From positions 1,674,001 to 1,738,000 of the forward strand of contig CAVSDT010000002.1 in the NCBI GenBank assembly GCA_963726825.1: a stretch of 64,000 nt of DNA, read 5' to 3'. This DNA comes from DATLGB01 sp963726825 (GTDB lineage Bacteria; Actinomycetota; Thermoleophilia; Solirubrobacterales; Solirubrobacteraceae). Positions 39,736 through 49,404 of this stretch are shown in pieces. The first letter of the stretch is position 1, and the number at the start of each line of letters is the position of its first letter. Position numbers and translations under genes: made by a program. The notes beneath the pieces were generated by a model. It had not been told where the DNA came from and searched no databases. It saw nothing but the letters and a program-made list of their open reading frames with translations.

Positions 39736-39770
39736 GCGTCAGACGGCGGGTCAGGGGACCACCGGTCGTC

Positions 39771-39776
39771 TATACT
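39771..39776 (+). promoter_or_regulatory. -10 hexamer TATACT with long leader
   Basis: This is the strongest -10 match seen in the window. In contrast to the leaderless genes it lies 126 bases upstream of the next start (39903). The leader holds an 8-bp hairpin at 39797-39815 (CCGCATCC/GGATGCGG with a 3-base loop). Confidence 0.5.
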
Positions 39777-39902
39777 CGGCCCTGTTCAACGTGGGCCCGC
39801 ATCCCCGGGATGCGGACCGGCGTCGCACGCAGCTCGAGGAGGTCCGGCAGACGTCATCACGGCGGCTTCGACGGACAGACCGGAGCGTGAGATCCGATCC
39901 CC

Positions 39903-40637
39903 ATGTCCGCGTTGACCGACACCTCCCCGGCTGGACCACGACCTCCTCGAGGCGCTCGCCGGGCCCGGCCGCTCGCCACGCGGGTCCCCCTGACGGACGC
40001 GCTTCCCGAGCTCGCCGACACCCTCTCCCCTGACCTGCTCGCCCACGCCGGCCAGATCCAGGGCCGCGTCCTGGCCGTTCGCCGCGGGGCGTGGGACGCG
40101 ACCTCCGACGGCGCCGCCGGCGGCGTCGTCGCCTTCGTCGTCCTGTCGGGCACCCTCCTGCGGCTGACGCGCGCCCGTCACCGGGAAGCGGCCGAGCTGC
40201 TCGGCCCCGGCGACGTCCTCCAGCCCCGTCGCGAGCACGACGTGACCTGGCGGGCCGTCGAGGAGACGACGCTGATGCCGGTCGAGGCGCGGCTGCTGAT
40301 CGACGCCGCCAACGTGCCGAGCCTGTGCGGGGCGCTGCTGTCGGCCTGCGCCAACGGCACCAACGCCGTCGCCCGCCAGCTCGTGATCGCCCAGTGGTCG
40401 TCCGTCGACGAGCGCATCGTCACCGTGCTCGCCTTCGTCGCCGAGCGCTGGGGCGTGATGACCCGCGACGGCGTGGTGCTGCCCGACTGGCTGACCCACT
40501 CGATCATCGCGCCCCTGGTCGGCGCGCGCCGGCCGAGCGTCACGACGGCGCTCAAGCGCCTGGACGCGACGGGCGCGATCGTGCGCCGGCCCGACGGGCG
40601 CTGGCTGCTCGGCGCGGTCAGCACGGCAGCCGCGTAG
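39903..40637 (+). CDS. Crp/Fnr-family transcriptional regulator
   Basis: A 244-residue regulator with a cyclic-nucleotide-binding-type beta roll (GGVVAFVVLSGTLLRLTRARHREAAELLGPGDVLQP), a long dimerisation helix (NGTNAVARQLVIAQWSSVDERIVTVLAFVAERW in part) and a C-terminal winged helix (LTHSIIAPLVGARRPSVTTALKRLDATGAIVRR). The phosphate-binding Arg-Ser/Thr motif of true cAMP binders is not evident, so the ligand may differ. The N-terminal 30 residues are basic and Pro-rich. It may regulate the adjacent mcl operon or fpg; this is guesswork. Confidence 0.87.
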   Translation: MSALTDTSPAGPRPPRGARRARPLATRVPLTDALPELADTLSPDLLAHAGQIQGRVLAVRRGAWDATSDGAAGGVVAFVVLSGTLLRLTRARHREAAELLGPGDVLQPRREHDVTWRAVEETTLMPVEARLLIDAANVPSLCGALLSACANGTNAVARQLVIAQWSSVDERIVTVLAFVAERWGVMTRDGVVLPDWLTHSIIAPLVGARRPSVTTALKRLDATGAIVRRPDGRWLLGAVSTAAA

Positions 40638-40668
40638 TCCGCGGCCACCCCTCCCCCGTACCCCTCTC

Positions 40669-41436
40669 ATGCCTGAGCTGCCCGAGGCCGAGCGCGCGCG
40701 CCAGACGATCGAGGAGGCGCTGGGCCGCAAGATCGTGGCGGTCGACGACGCCGACTCCTACGTCTGCCGCCCGCACGCGCCGGGCGAGATCGCCGCCGCG
40801 CTCGAGGGCCGCAGGCTCACGGTCGCGCACCGCCGCGGCAAGTTCCTCTGGGTCGAGACCGACGAGGACGGCCCCGACCTCGGCCTCCACCTCGGCATGG
40901 CGGGCCGCATCGTGGTCGACGGGAAGCCGCCGCGCAAGCGCGAGTGGAACCGCTTCACGCTCGAGTTCGCCGACGGCGGGTCGCTGGCGCTGCTGGACAA
41001 GCGGCGGCTGGGGCGCGCCGTGCTCGAGCCCGACTACGACCACGTCGGTCCCGACGCCCGCGAGGTCGACCTCAAGACGTTCCGGGCGCGCGTCGGCAAG
41101 GGGCGGATGGCGATCAAGGCCAAGCTGCTCGACCAGGGCGCGATCGCCGGCGTCGGCAACCTGCTCGCCGACGAGGTGCTGTGGCAGGCGAAGCTCTCGC
41201 CGCTGTTCCCGGCCGGCGAGCTCGACGCGCGGCGACTGAAGCGGCTGCACACCAGGCTCCACGAGTCGATCGACCGCGCGATCCGGCTCGGCGGCGTGCA
41301 CAAGGGCGAGATCATCCGCCACCGCAAGCGCGACGGCCACTGCCCGCGCGACGGCAGCCCGATGTCTCGCGCGACGGTCGGCGGGCGCACCACGTACTGG
41401 TGCCCGTCCTGCCAGCCCGACGACGCCTGGGGTTGA
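40669..41436 (+). CDS. Formamidopyrimidine/endonuclease VIII-type DNA glycosylase
   Basis: Base-excision repair glycosylase/AP lyase for oxidised bases. The 255 residues start with MPELPEAE, giving the catalytic Pro2 and Glu3, and include LGLHLGMAGRI, DKRRLGRAVLE, the AGVGNLLADEVLW helix-two-turn-helix and a C-terminal zinc-finger-like region. The first finger knuckle reads CPRDG, with Asp where the second Cys of CxxC is expected, while the second knuckle CPSCQ is intact. The zinc site is thus altered. Whether it is Fpg (MutM) or Nei cannot be settled; the E-for-V change at position 7 (PEAE) is shared with some actinobacterial Nei-like proteins. Confidence 0.9.
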   Translation: MPELPEAERARQTIEEALGRKIVAVDDADSYVCRPHAPGEIAAALEGRRLTVAHRRGKFLWVETDEDGPDLGLHLGMAGRIVVDGKPPRKREWNRFTLEFADGGSLALLDKRRLGRAVLEPDYDHVGPDAREVDLKTFRARVGKGRMAIKAKLLDQGAIAGVGNLLADEVLWQAKLSPLFPAGELDARRLKRLHTRLHESIDRAIRLGGVHKGEIIRHRKRDGHCPRDGSPMSRATVGGRTTYWCPSCQPDDAWG

Positions 41437-41440
41437 GGCG

Positions 41441-41818
41441 CTAGGAGTGCGAGCGGGCGCGACGCAGCCCGTCGCGCTCCTCCTGCTTGGCCACGACGGC
41501 CTGGATGAGCCGCAGCGTCTGCGGCGGCCCGACGGCCCGGGCGACGCCGGAGTCGAACGCCTCGTGCCAGTGGCGCAGCTTGCTGTTCTCGACCAGCTCG
41601 TTGAAGTGCGAGCGGGGGATCGACAGCTTGACCTTCGCGTCGGAGGCGATGTCCTTGGACACCTTCGGTCCCGGGACCTCGACGCGATAGAGCTGGATGT
41701 CCCCGCGACCTCTGAGCTCCAGCTCGAGCACGAGCTTGAGGCCGGCGAGCGCCGGCACCTGCGCCTGCAGGTCCTTCACCGCCCGCTCGATCATCGACTT
41801 GGTGTCAGGAGAGGACAT
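41441..41818 (-). CDS. Conserved hypothetical protein
   Basis: A 125-residue soluble protein that I do not recognise. It begins with a helix (SMIERAVKDLQAQVPALAG), continues with strands (KLVLELELRGRGDIQLYRVEVPG and AKVKLSIPRSHFNELV) and ends with two helices and a basic tail. The strand-then-helix pattern with a hydrophobic-binding look is reminiscent of SCP2-type sterol/lipid-carrier domains, which would fit the adjacent acyl-CoA dehydrogenase, but the similarity is weak. It lies downstream of that gene on the same strand, 62 bases after its stop. Confidence 0.75.
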   Translation of the reverse strand: MSSPDTKSMIERAVKDLQAQVPALAGLKLVLELELRGRGDIQLYRVEVPGPKVSKDIASDAKVKLSIPRSHFNELVENSKLRHWHEAFDSGVARAVGPPQTLRLIQAVVAKQEERDGLRRARSHS

Positions 41819-41880
41819 GACGGTCAACGATACCCCTCGGGCCGCGGGGCGCCCAAACGGCGGCGCCCCGCCCCGCGGGT

Positions 41881-43092
41881 CTAGATCTTGTGGCGCTGCA
41901 GGAGCTTCTTGCCGATGACCATCCGCTGGATCTCCGAGGTGCCCTCGCCGATCAGCAGCAGGGGGGCGTCGCGGTAGAGGCGCTCGATCTCGTACTCCTT
42001 GGAGTAGCCGTAGCCGCCGTGGATGCGGAACGAGTCCTCCACGCACTCCTTGCCCGTCTCGGACGCGAGCAGCTTCGCCATCCCCGCCTCGAGGTCGGAG
42101 CGCTCGCCGGCGTCCTTCATCCGGGCGGCCTTGAGGGTGACGAGGCGCGCGGCCTCGATCTTGGTCGCCATGTCGGCGAGCTTGAACTGGATCGCCTGGT
42201 GCTCGGCGATCGGCTTGCCGAACGTCTTGCGCTCCTGGCTGTAGCGCAGGGCGAGCTCGAGCGCGCGCTGGGCGATCCCGACGCCGCGGGCGGCGACGTT
42301 GACGCGCCCGACCTCGAGCGCGTCCATCATCTGGCCGAACCCCTTGTTGACGCCGGCCTCCTCGCCCCCGAGGATCGAGTCGGCCGGCGTGCGGTAGCCG
42401 TCGAAGACGAGCTCGGTGGACTCGACGCCCTTGTAGCCCATCTTCTTGATCTGCGGCGGGACGTTGAGGCCCTTGAAGTCGCCCGTGTTCTCGCCGACGC
42501 CGGGCTCCTTCTCGCAGATGAAGCACGTCATGCCGCGGTGCGCCGGAGACGCGTCGGGATCGGTCTTGACGAGCGTGAAGACGAGGGTCGAGCGCAGGCC
42601 GTTGGTGACCCACATCTTCTGCCCGTTGATCTCCCAGGCACCGTCGTCGACCTTCTTCGCCGACGTCTTGATCGCCTGCACGTCGGAGCCCAGCTCGGGC
42701 TCGGAGAGCGAGAACGCCGCCCGCACCTCACCCGTCGCCATGCGCGGAAGCCAGGCGGACTTCTGCTCGTCGGTGCCGAACTTCATCAGCAGGTAGGAGC
42801 CGATGAAGTGGGTGTTCACCACGCCGGAGATCGAGATCCACCCGCGCGAGAGCTCCTCCACGATCATCGTGTAGGTCGTGAGGTCGAGCCCCATCCCGTC
42901 GTACTCCTCGGGGATGGTGACGCCGAAGAGGCCCAGCTCCTTCATCTGCTCGACGATCGCCTCGGGGAACTCGTCCTCGTGGTCGTAGTGCTCCGCGTTG
43001 GGGATGATCTGCTCGTCGACGAACTGGCGGACCATCTCGATGATCGCGCGCTGCTCGTCCGTCTTGTCTGAGTACGGGGTGGTGACGGCCAT
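41881..43092 (-). CDS. Acyl-CoA dehydrogenase, candidate methylsuccinyl-CoA dehydrogenase
   Basis: FAD-dependent alpha,beta-dehydrogenation of an acyl-CoA. The 403 residues have the usual three domains: an N-terminal helical domain, the AFSLSEPELGSDVQAI and WVTNG flavin strands and the C-terminal helices with ERKTFGKPIAEHQAIQFKLADM and RIHGGYGYSKEYEIERLYRDA. The catalytic Glu is expected near YSKEYEIE. Actinobacterial ccr-meaA clusters carry just such a gene for methylsuccinyl-CoA to mesaconyl-CoA. The proteobacterial Mcd has an extra N-terminal domain of about 150 residues that is absent here, so the role is inferred from context. Confidence 0.88.
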   Translation of the reverse strand: MAVTTPYSDKTDEQRAIIEMVRQFVDEQIIPNAEHYDHEDEFPEAIVEQMKELGLFGVTIPEEYDGMGLDLTTYTMIVEELSRGWISISGVVNTHFIGSYLLMKFGTDEQKSAWLPRMATGEVRAAFSLSEPELGSDVQAIKTSAKKVDDGAWEINGQKMWVTNGLRSTLVFTLVKTDPDASPAHRGMTCFICEKEPGVGENTGDFKGLNVPPQIKKMGYKGVESTELVFDGYRTPADSILGGEEAGVNKGFGQMMDALEVGRVNVAARGVGIAQRALELALRYSQERKTFGKPIAEHQAIQFKLADMATKIEAARLVTLKAARMKDAGERSDLEAGMAKLLASETGKECVEDSFRIHGGYGYSKEYEIERLYRDAPLLLIGEGTSEIQRMVIGKKLLQRHKI

Positions 43093-43202
43093 TTGTCGGG
43101 TACGTCTCGCTTTCTCGGGCTGGTGCTCGACGTACGGAGGATACCGGTGGGTCAGACCGCCGGAACGGTCTCGGAGCGCGGACGCACGGTCTTCCGGTCC
43201 GC

Positions 43203-43208
43203 TAGGTT
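43203..43208 (+). promoter_or_regulatory. -10 hexamer TAGGTT before the FadR-type regulator
   Basis: TAGGTT ends 6 bases before an ATC codon at 43215, in the frame of the regulator. Its TAG is also the in-frame stop that limits how far upstream the gene can start. Confidence 0.5.
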
Positions 43209-43214
43209 GCGCCG

Positions 43215-43919
43215 ATCGACGACCAGGTCTTCACCCCTGTCGAGCCCCAGAGCACCTACGAGGAGACGCTCAACCGGCTCGGGACCGCGATCCGGCTCGG
43301 CGTCCTGCTCCCGGGAGAGCGGCTCCCGCCGGAGCGAGAGCTCGCCGAGCGCATGCACATCTCGCGCTCGACACTGCGTCAGGCGCTGGCGGTGCTGACC
43401 AGATCGGGACACCTCGTCGCCGTCCGCGGCCGCTCCGGCGGGACGTTCGTGGCGGAGAGCCCGCCGCTGGCGGCCGCCGACGGGCCCCACCTGCTGGAGC
43501 AGTACCACGAGCTGATCGGCTACCGCACCGCCGTCGAGGTCGGCGCGGCGACCCTGAGCGCCGAGCGCGCCTCGGCGGAGCGCCTGGCCGAGCTCGAGGC
43601 GGCGCTGGAGCGTCAGCGGGCGGTCGAGGAGGGCGACGCCGTCGCCTACCTGCGCGCCGACTCCGGCTTCCACCTCGCGCTCGCGCGCGCCGCGCACAAC
43701 GTGCGCATCGAGCGCACGATGACCGAGCTGCAGGGCGAGACTCAGGAGCTCATGGCGGTGCAGATCCGCCGCGTCGGCCTCCCGCTCGGCCTCGTCGGCC
43801 GATCGCTGGTCCAGCACGAGGCGATCTTCGCCGCCGTCAAGGCGCAGGCGCCCTTCGACGCCGCCGGCCTCGTGCGCGAGCACATGCGGCTGTTCGTCGA
43901 GTCGCTGCCTAGCGCATGA
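43215..43919 (+). CDS. GntR-family (FadR/FCD) regulator, unusual start
   Basis: A 234-residue regulator. The N-terminal winged helix runs from YEETLNRLGTAIRLGVLLPGERLPPERELAERMHISRSTLRQALAVL (described in parts), followed by a helical FCD ligand domain with metal-binding-type His residues (FHLALARAAHN, HEAIFAAV). The first conventional start, ATG at 43353, would remove half of the winged helix. In frame upstream, between the TAG at 43203 and that ATG, there is no ATG, GTG or TTG. ATC at 43215 is 6 bases behind a -10 hexamer and yields IDDQVFTPV, so an ATC start is assumed. It probably controls an acid- or acyl-CoA-related operon. Confidence 0.8.
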   Translation: MDDQVFTPVEPQSTYEETLNRLGTAIRLGVLLPGERLPPERELAERMHISRSTLRQALAVLTRSGHLVAVRGRSGGTFVAESPPLAAADGPHLLEQYHELIGYRTAVEVGAATLSAERASAERLAELEAALERQRAVEEGDAVAYLRADSGFHLALARAAHNVRIERTMTELQGETQELMAVQIRRVGLPLGLVGRSLVQHEAIFAAVKAQAPFDAAGLVREHMRLFVESLPSA

Positions 43920-45069
43920 CCTGCGGGCTGTAGCCCGCGGCCTGCAGGTCGTCGAGGACGCCCCGCGCGTGCTCGGCGCCGCGCGTCTCGAGCACCAGCT
44001 CGACGGCGGTCTCGCGCACGTTGAGATCGACGCCCTCGCGCACGTGGGAGAGGTCGACCACGTTGGCGCCCGCGCCGGCGATCCGGTCGAGCATCTCGGC
44101 CAGGCCGCCCGGGCGGTCCGAGACCCGGGTGAAGAGCACCATCCGCCGGCCCGACGCCGTCTCGTGGCGGCGCGCGACGGAGGCCAGCACCCCGGCGTCG
44201 ACGTTGCCGCCCGAGAGCACGACGACGGTCGACCCCCCGGGTGCCGGGGCGATCGCACCGGACACCAGCGCGGCGACGCCGACCGCGCCCGCCCCCTCGA
44301 CGACGAGCTTCGCGCGCTCGAGGCAGAGGTACATCGCCTCGGCGATCGCCGCCTCCCCCACCTCGACGCGGTCGTCGAGCAGCTCATGGAGCAGCGGCCC
44401 CGTGATCGCGCCCGGGTGCTTGACGGCGATGCCGTCGGCGAGCGTGCCGCGGGCCGGGACGGCGCGGACCCCGACGACCTCGATCGAGGGATCGGCCGCC
44501 TTGACGGCGAGCGCCACCCCGCCGGCCAGCCCGCCACCGCCGACGGGGACGACGACGCGGCGCAGGTCGGGCACGTCCTCGAGCAGCTCGAGGCCGAGCG
44601 TCCCCTGCCCCGCGATGATCTCGTCGTCGTCGAAGGGATGCACGACGGGCAGGCCGTGCTCGGCGGCATGCTCGCGGGCGAAGCCGAGGCACTCGTCGAC
44701 GCCGGACCCGGCGCGGCGGACGGTCGCGCCGGCGCCCTCCATCGCCTCGAGCTTGGCGATCGGCGCGTCCGTGGGGACGAAGACGATGCAGGCGACACCG
44801 CGGGCGGCGGCGGCCGCGGCGACGCCCTGGCCGTGGTTGCCGGCGGAGGCGCAGACGACGCCGCCGGCGGCCGCGTCACCCAGGGCGAGCAGCTTGGCGG
44901 TGGCACCGCGGATCTTGAAGGAGCCGGTGCGCTGGAGGTTCTCGGCCTTCAGCACGACGGTCCCGCCCGCCCGGTCGGAGACCGCGCGCGACGTCAGCAC
45001 CGGCGTGCGGTGGGCGACCGCGCCCACCGCCACCCGGACGCGCTCGACGTCGCGCGCGCCGACGGTCAC
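43909..45069 (-). CDS. ilvA: Threonine ammonia-lyase with ACT domain
   Basis: PLP enzyme that deaminates threonine to 2-oxobutyrate, the first step to isoleucine, or its catabolic version. The 386 residues have the PLP lysine in GSFKIRGA (Lys52), the phosphate-binding GGGGLAGG loop, SAGNHGQG and a C-terminal ACT domain from about residue 310 (RRMVLFTRVSDRPGGLAEMLDRI). One short ACT domain is the biodegradative/short form. The GTG start overlaps the ridA stop as GTGA. RidA removes reactive enamine/imine products of this enzyme, so the pair is functionally linked. Confidence 0.94.
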   Translation of the reverse strand: MTVGARDVERVRVAVGAVAHRTPVLTSRAVSDRAGGTVVLKAENLQRTGSFKIRGATAKLLALGDAAAGGVVCASAGNHGQGVAAAAAARGVACIVFVPTDAPIAKLEAMEGAGATVRRAGSGVDECLGFAREHAAEHGLPVVHPFDDDEIIAGQGTLGLELLEDVPDLRRVVVPVGGGGLAGGVALAVKAADPSIEVVGVRAVPARGTLADGIAVKHPGAITGPLLHELLDDRVEVGEAAIAEAMYLCLERAKLVVEGAGAVGVAALVSGAIAPAPGGSTVVVLSGGNVDAGVLASVARRHETASGRRMVLFTRVSDRPGGLAEMLDRIAGAGANVVDLSHVREGVDLNVRETAVELVLETRGAEHARGVLDDLQAAGYSPQVMR

Positions 45070-45455
45070 GGCTGGGCGAGGACCGCGTCGATCTCCACGA
45101 GCGCGTTCTTGGGCAGCGCCGCGACGCCGTAGGCGATCCGGGCCGGCAGGCCGTCGGCGTCGAAGTAGCGGCCGTAGACCTCGTTGACGGCGGCGAACTC
45201 GCCGATGTCGGCCAGCAGGACCGTGCACTTGACGGCGTCCTTGGCCAGGTCGCAACCCGCGGCCGCGGCGATCGTCTTGAGGTTCTCGAGCGCATGCTCG
45301 GCCTGCGCCGCGGCGGTGTCGCCCTGCAGCTCGCCGGTCTCCGGATGCAGCGCGAGCTGGCCGGAGACGAAGACGAGGCCACCGGCCGCGACGGCGTGGA
45401 CGTAGGGGCCGACGGCGTCAGGTGCGCCGTCGGCGGTGATCGGTTCGCGTGCCAT
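45066..45455 (-). CDS. ridA: RidA family enamine/imine deaminase
   Basis: Hydrolyses 2-aminoacrylate and related enamines released by PLP dehydratases. The 129 residues contain AVGPYVHAVAAGGLVFVSGQLALHPETGEL and the C-terminal signature PARIAYGVAALPKNALVEIDAVLA, including the conserved substrate-binding Arg. The length matches the homotrimeric family. A TAGGGT hexamer 7 bases upstream supports the ATG at 45455. It is first in a two-gene unit with ilvA, a known metabolic partner. Confidence 0.93.
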   Translation of the reverse strand: MAREPITADGAPDAVGPYVHAVAAGGLVFVSGQLALHPETGELQGDTAAAQAEHALENLKTIAAAAGCDLAKDAVKCTVLLADIGEFAAVNEVYGRYFDADGLPARIAYGVAALPKNALVEIDAVLAQP

Positions 45456-45462
45456 GCGGTAG

Positions 45463-45468
45463 ACCCTA
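45463..45468 (-). promoter_or_regulatory. -10 hexamer TAGGGT, leaderless
   Basis: The minus-strand TAGGGT ends 7 bases before the ridA ATG, identical in sequence and spacing to the amidase promoter at 4416. A weaker TAGACC (45460-45465) faces the gene at 45475. Confidence 0.5.
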
Positions 45469-45474
45469 AGCGGC

Positions 45475-47442
<1,968 letters not shown>

Positions 47443-47457
<15 letters not shown>

Positions 47458-48804
47458 GTAGCGGTCGAGCTCCCACGGCGTGACCTGCACGCGGTAGTCC
47501 TCCCACTCCGAGCGCTTGATCTCGACGTAGCGGTTGAAGACGTGCTCGCCGAGCGCGCGCAGGCACAGCTCGGACTCGGCCGTCAGCTCGATCGCCTCCC
47601 CCAGCGTCTCCGGCAGCTGCTCGACGCCGAGGCGGCGGCGCTCGTCCGGCGACAGGTGGTAGAGGTTCTTGTCCATCGGCTCCGGCAGCTCGTAGCCCTT
47701 CTCGATGCCGTCGAGGCCGGCGTGGAGGAGCACCGCGAACGTCAGGTACGGGTTGCAGGCGGGGTCGGGGCAGCGCAGCTCCATCCGCGTGGCCGCCTCC
47801 TTGCCGGGGTGATACATCGGCACCCGCACGAGCGCGGAGCGGTTGCGCCGGCTCCAGGCGGAGTAGACGGGGGCCTCGTAGCCCGGGACGAGCCGCTTGT
47901 AGGAGTTGACCCACTGGGCGAAGATCGAGCAGATCTCACGGGCGTGGCGCAGCTGGCCGGCGATGAACGCCTTGCCGACGTCGGAGAGGTAGTACGGATC
48001 GTCCGCGTCGTAGAACGCGTTCTGCGCACCCCGGAACAGCGACATGTGGGTGTGCATGCCCGAGCCGTTCTCGCCGAACATCGGCTTGGGCATGAACGTC
48101 GCGTGGAAGCCGTGCTGGAGGGCGTACTCCTTGACCGTGATGCGGTAGGTCATGCAGTCGTCGGCCATCTTGAGCGCGTCGTCGTAGCGGATGTCGATCT
48201 CGTGCTGGGACGGGCCGGTCTCGTGGTGGGAGTACTCCACGTGCAGGCCGAGCTGCTCGAGGGCGAGCACGGTGTCGCGGCGGATGTCCGATCCCGCGTC
48301 GAGCGTCGTGAGGTCGAAGTAGCCGCCCTCGTCCAGCGGCTCGGTGCCCTTGGCGTCGCGGAAGTAGAAGTACTCGAGCTCGGGGCCGACCATGAAGTGG
48401 TCGAAGCCCATCGACTTCATCCGCTCCTCGGCGCGGCGCAGCACGTGGCGCGGGTCGCCCTCGTAGGGCCGGCCCTCGGGCGTGCGGATGTCGGCGTACA
48501 TGCGCGCGACGCCGCCGCCCGCGTCCTCGCGGCGCCACGGGAGGACCGCGAACGTCGTCGCGTCCGGCACCGCGATCATGTCGGACTCCTCGATCGGGTT
48601 GAACCCCGTGATCGAGGAGCCGTCGAAGCCCATGCCGCCCTCGAAGGCGTCGGCGAGCTCGGTCGCGTTGATCGAGAAGGACTTCAGCCGGCCGAGGATG
48701 TCCGTGAACCACAGCCGGATGAAGCGGATGCCGTTCGCTTCGACGTGGTCGATGATCTCCGCCGGGGTCCTCGGAGCGGCGGCTTTGTCGTCTGCGGGCG
48801 TCAA
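47443..48804 (-). CDS. glnA: Glutamine synthetase, type I
   Basis: Glutamate + ammonia + ATP to glutamine. The 453 residues are a complete GSI subunit: GFDGSSITGFNPIEESDM, VGPELEYFYF, HHETGPSQHEIDIRYDDAL, ENGSGMHTHMSLF, NRSALVRVP and a C-terminal core ending in RYLSIL. The length and the absence of the 25-residue insertion fit the GSI-alpha group, normally controlled by feedback and not by adenylylation. The TTG start is supported by TACGCT 9 bases upstream. Additional GS isoforms are common in actinobacteria, so it may not be the only one in the genome. Confidence 0.94.
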
Positions 48805-48813
48805 GGTCGCCGC

Positions 48814-48819
48814 AGCGTA
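48814..48819 (-). promoter_or_regulatory. -10 hexamer TACGCT before glnA
   Basis: The minus-strand TACGCT ends 9 bases before the TTG start of glnA. It supports both this start and a leaderless transcript. Confidence 0.4.
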
Positions 48820-48859
48820 CCTGCGCCGGAAGCCGTGCGGGTTGTCCTGCTGGACAGGG

Positions 48860-49216
48860 TCAGGCGAGGTAGCGTTGGCCCCAGCGGCGCAGCTCGCGCA
48901 TCGCGGGAGCGAGGTCGCGGCCCATCGTCGTGAGCTCGTAGTCGACCCGCACCGGGGCCTCCGCGTGGACGTGGCGCTCGACGAGCCCGCGCGCCTCGAG
49001 CTCCTTCATCCGCTCGCTGAGCAGCCGGTCCGACAGCTGCGGGACGGCGGCGCGGACGTCGGAGAAGCGCATCGGCGCGCGCTGCTGCAGCAGCACGGAG
49101 ATGATGGCCCCGCTCCAGCGCTTGCCCACGAGCTCCACGGCCTCGTGCAGGGCCGGATCGCACTCCCCGGGGCGGACCTGGGTGGCGACCGCGGTACGTC
49201 TCCGATGAGCGGGCAT
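48860..49216 (-). CDS. HxlR-type transcriptional regulator
   Basis: A 118-residue winged-helix protein with the HxlR core LVGKRWSGAIISVLLQQRAPMRFSDV, the recognition helix LSDRLLSERMKELEARGLVERHV and the wing APVRVDYELTTMG. A single Cys near the N-terminus (GECDPALHEAVEL) sits at the position that senses electrophiles or oxidants in HypR/QorR-like members, so redox sensing is plausible. A 10-bp palindrome lies between its -10 and its ATG, which suggests autorepression. No adjacent divergent target gene is present. Confidence 0.9.
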   Translation of the reverse strand: MPAHRRRTAVATQVRPGECDPALHEAVELVGKRWSGAIISVLLQQRAPMRFSDVRAAVPQLSDRLLSERMKELEARGLVERHVHAEAPVRVDYELTTMGRDLAPAMRELRRWGQRYLA

Positions 49217-49229
49217 GGTCAGGGCTTCA

Positions 49230-49239
49230 CTTCGCGAAG
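49230..49239. promoter_or_regulatory. Palindrome CTTCGCGAAG, candidate HxlR operator
   Basis: A perfect 10-bp palindrome located between a minus-strand -10 hexamer TAACCT (49246-49241) and the ATG of the HxlR gene at 49216, the usual place for an autorepression site. Confidence 0.45.
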
Positions 49240-49335
49240 GAGGTTACGAATAGTGAGCCTAGCGCGGGTCCAGGGTCCTGTGGGCCGAGCCACGCACGCC
49301 GAGGTGGTGCCCGGACCCACGTGGCGCGAAGCCGC

Positions 49336-49356
49336 CCGCCGGCACCTCGCCGGCGG
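49336..49356 (-). terminator. GC hairpin after the repeat-protein gene
   Basis: An 8-bp stem (CCGCCGGC/GCCGGCGG) with a 5-base loop, about 50 bases past the stop of the minus-strand gene at 49405. No U-tract follows. The rest of the 188-base gap holds a second weaker GGGGCCG/CGGCCCC hairpin and no gene. Confidence 0.4.
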
Positions 49357-49404
49357 TGCGAGCGGTCCGGGGCCGCCCTGCGCGGCACGGCCCCGATCCG
49401 ACGG

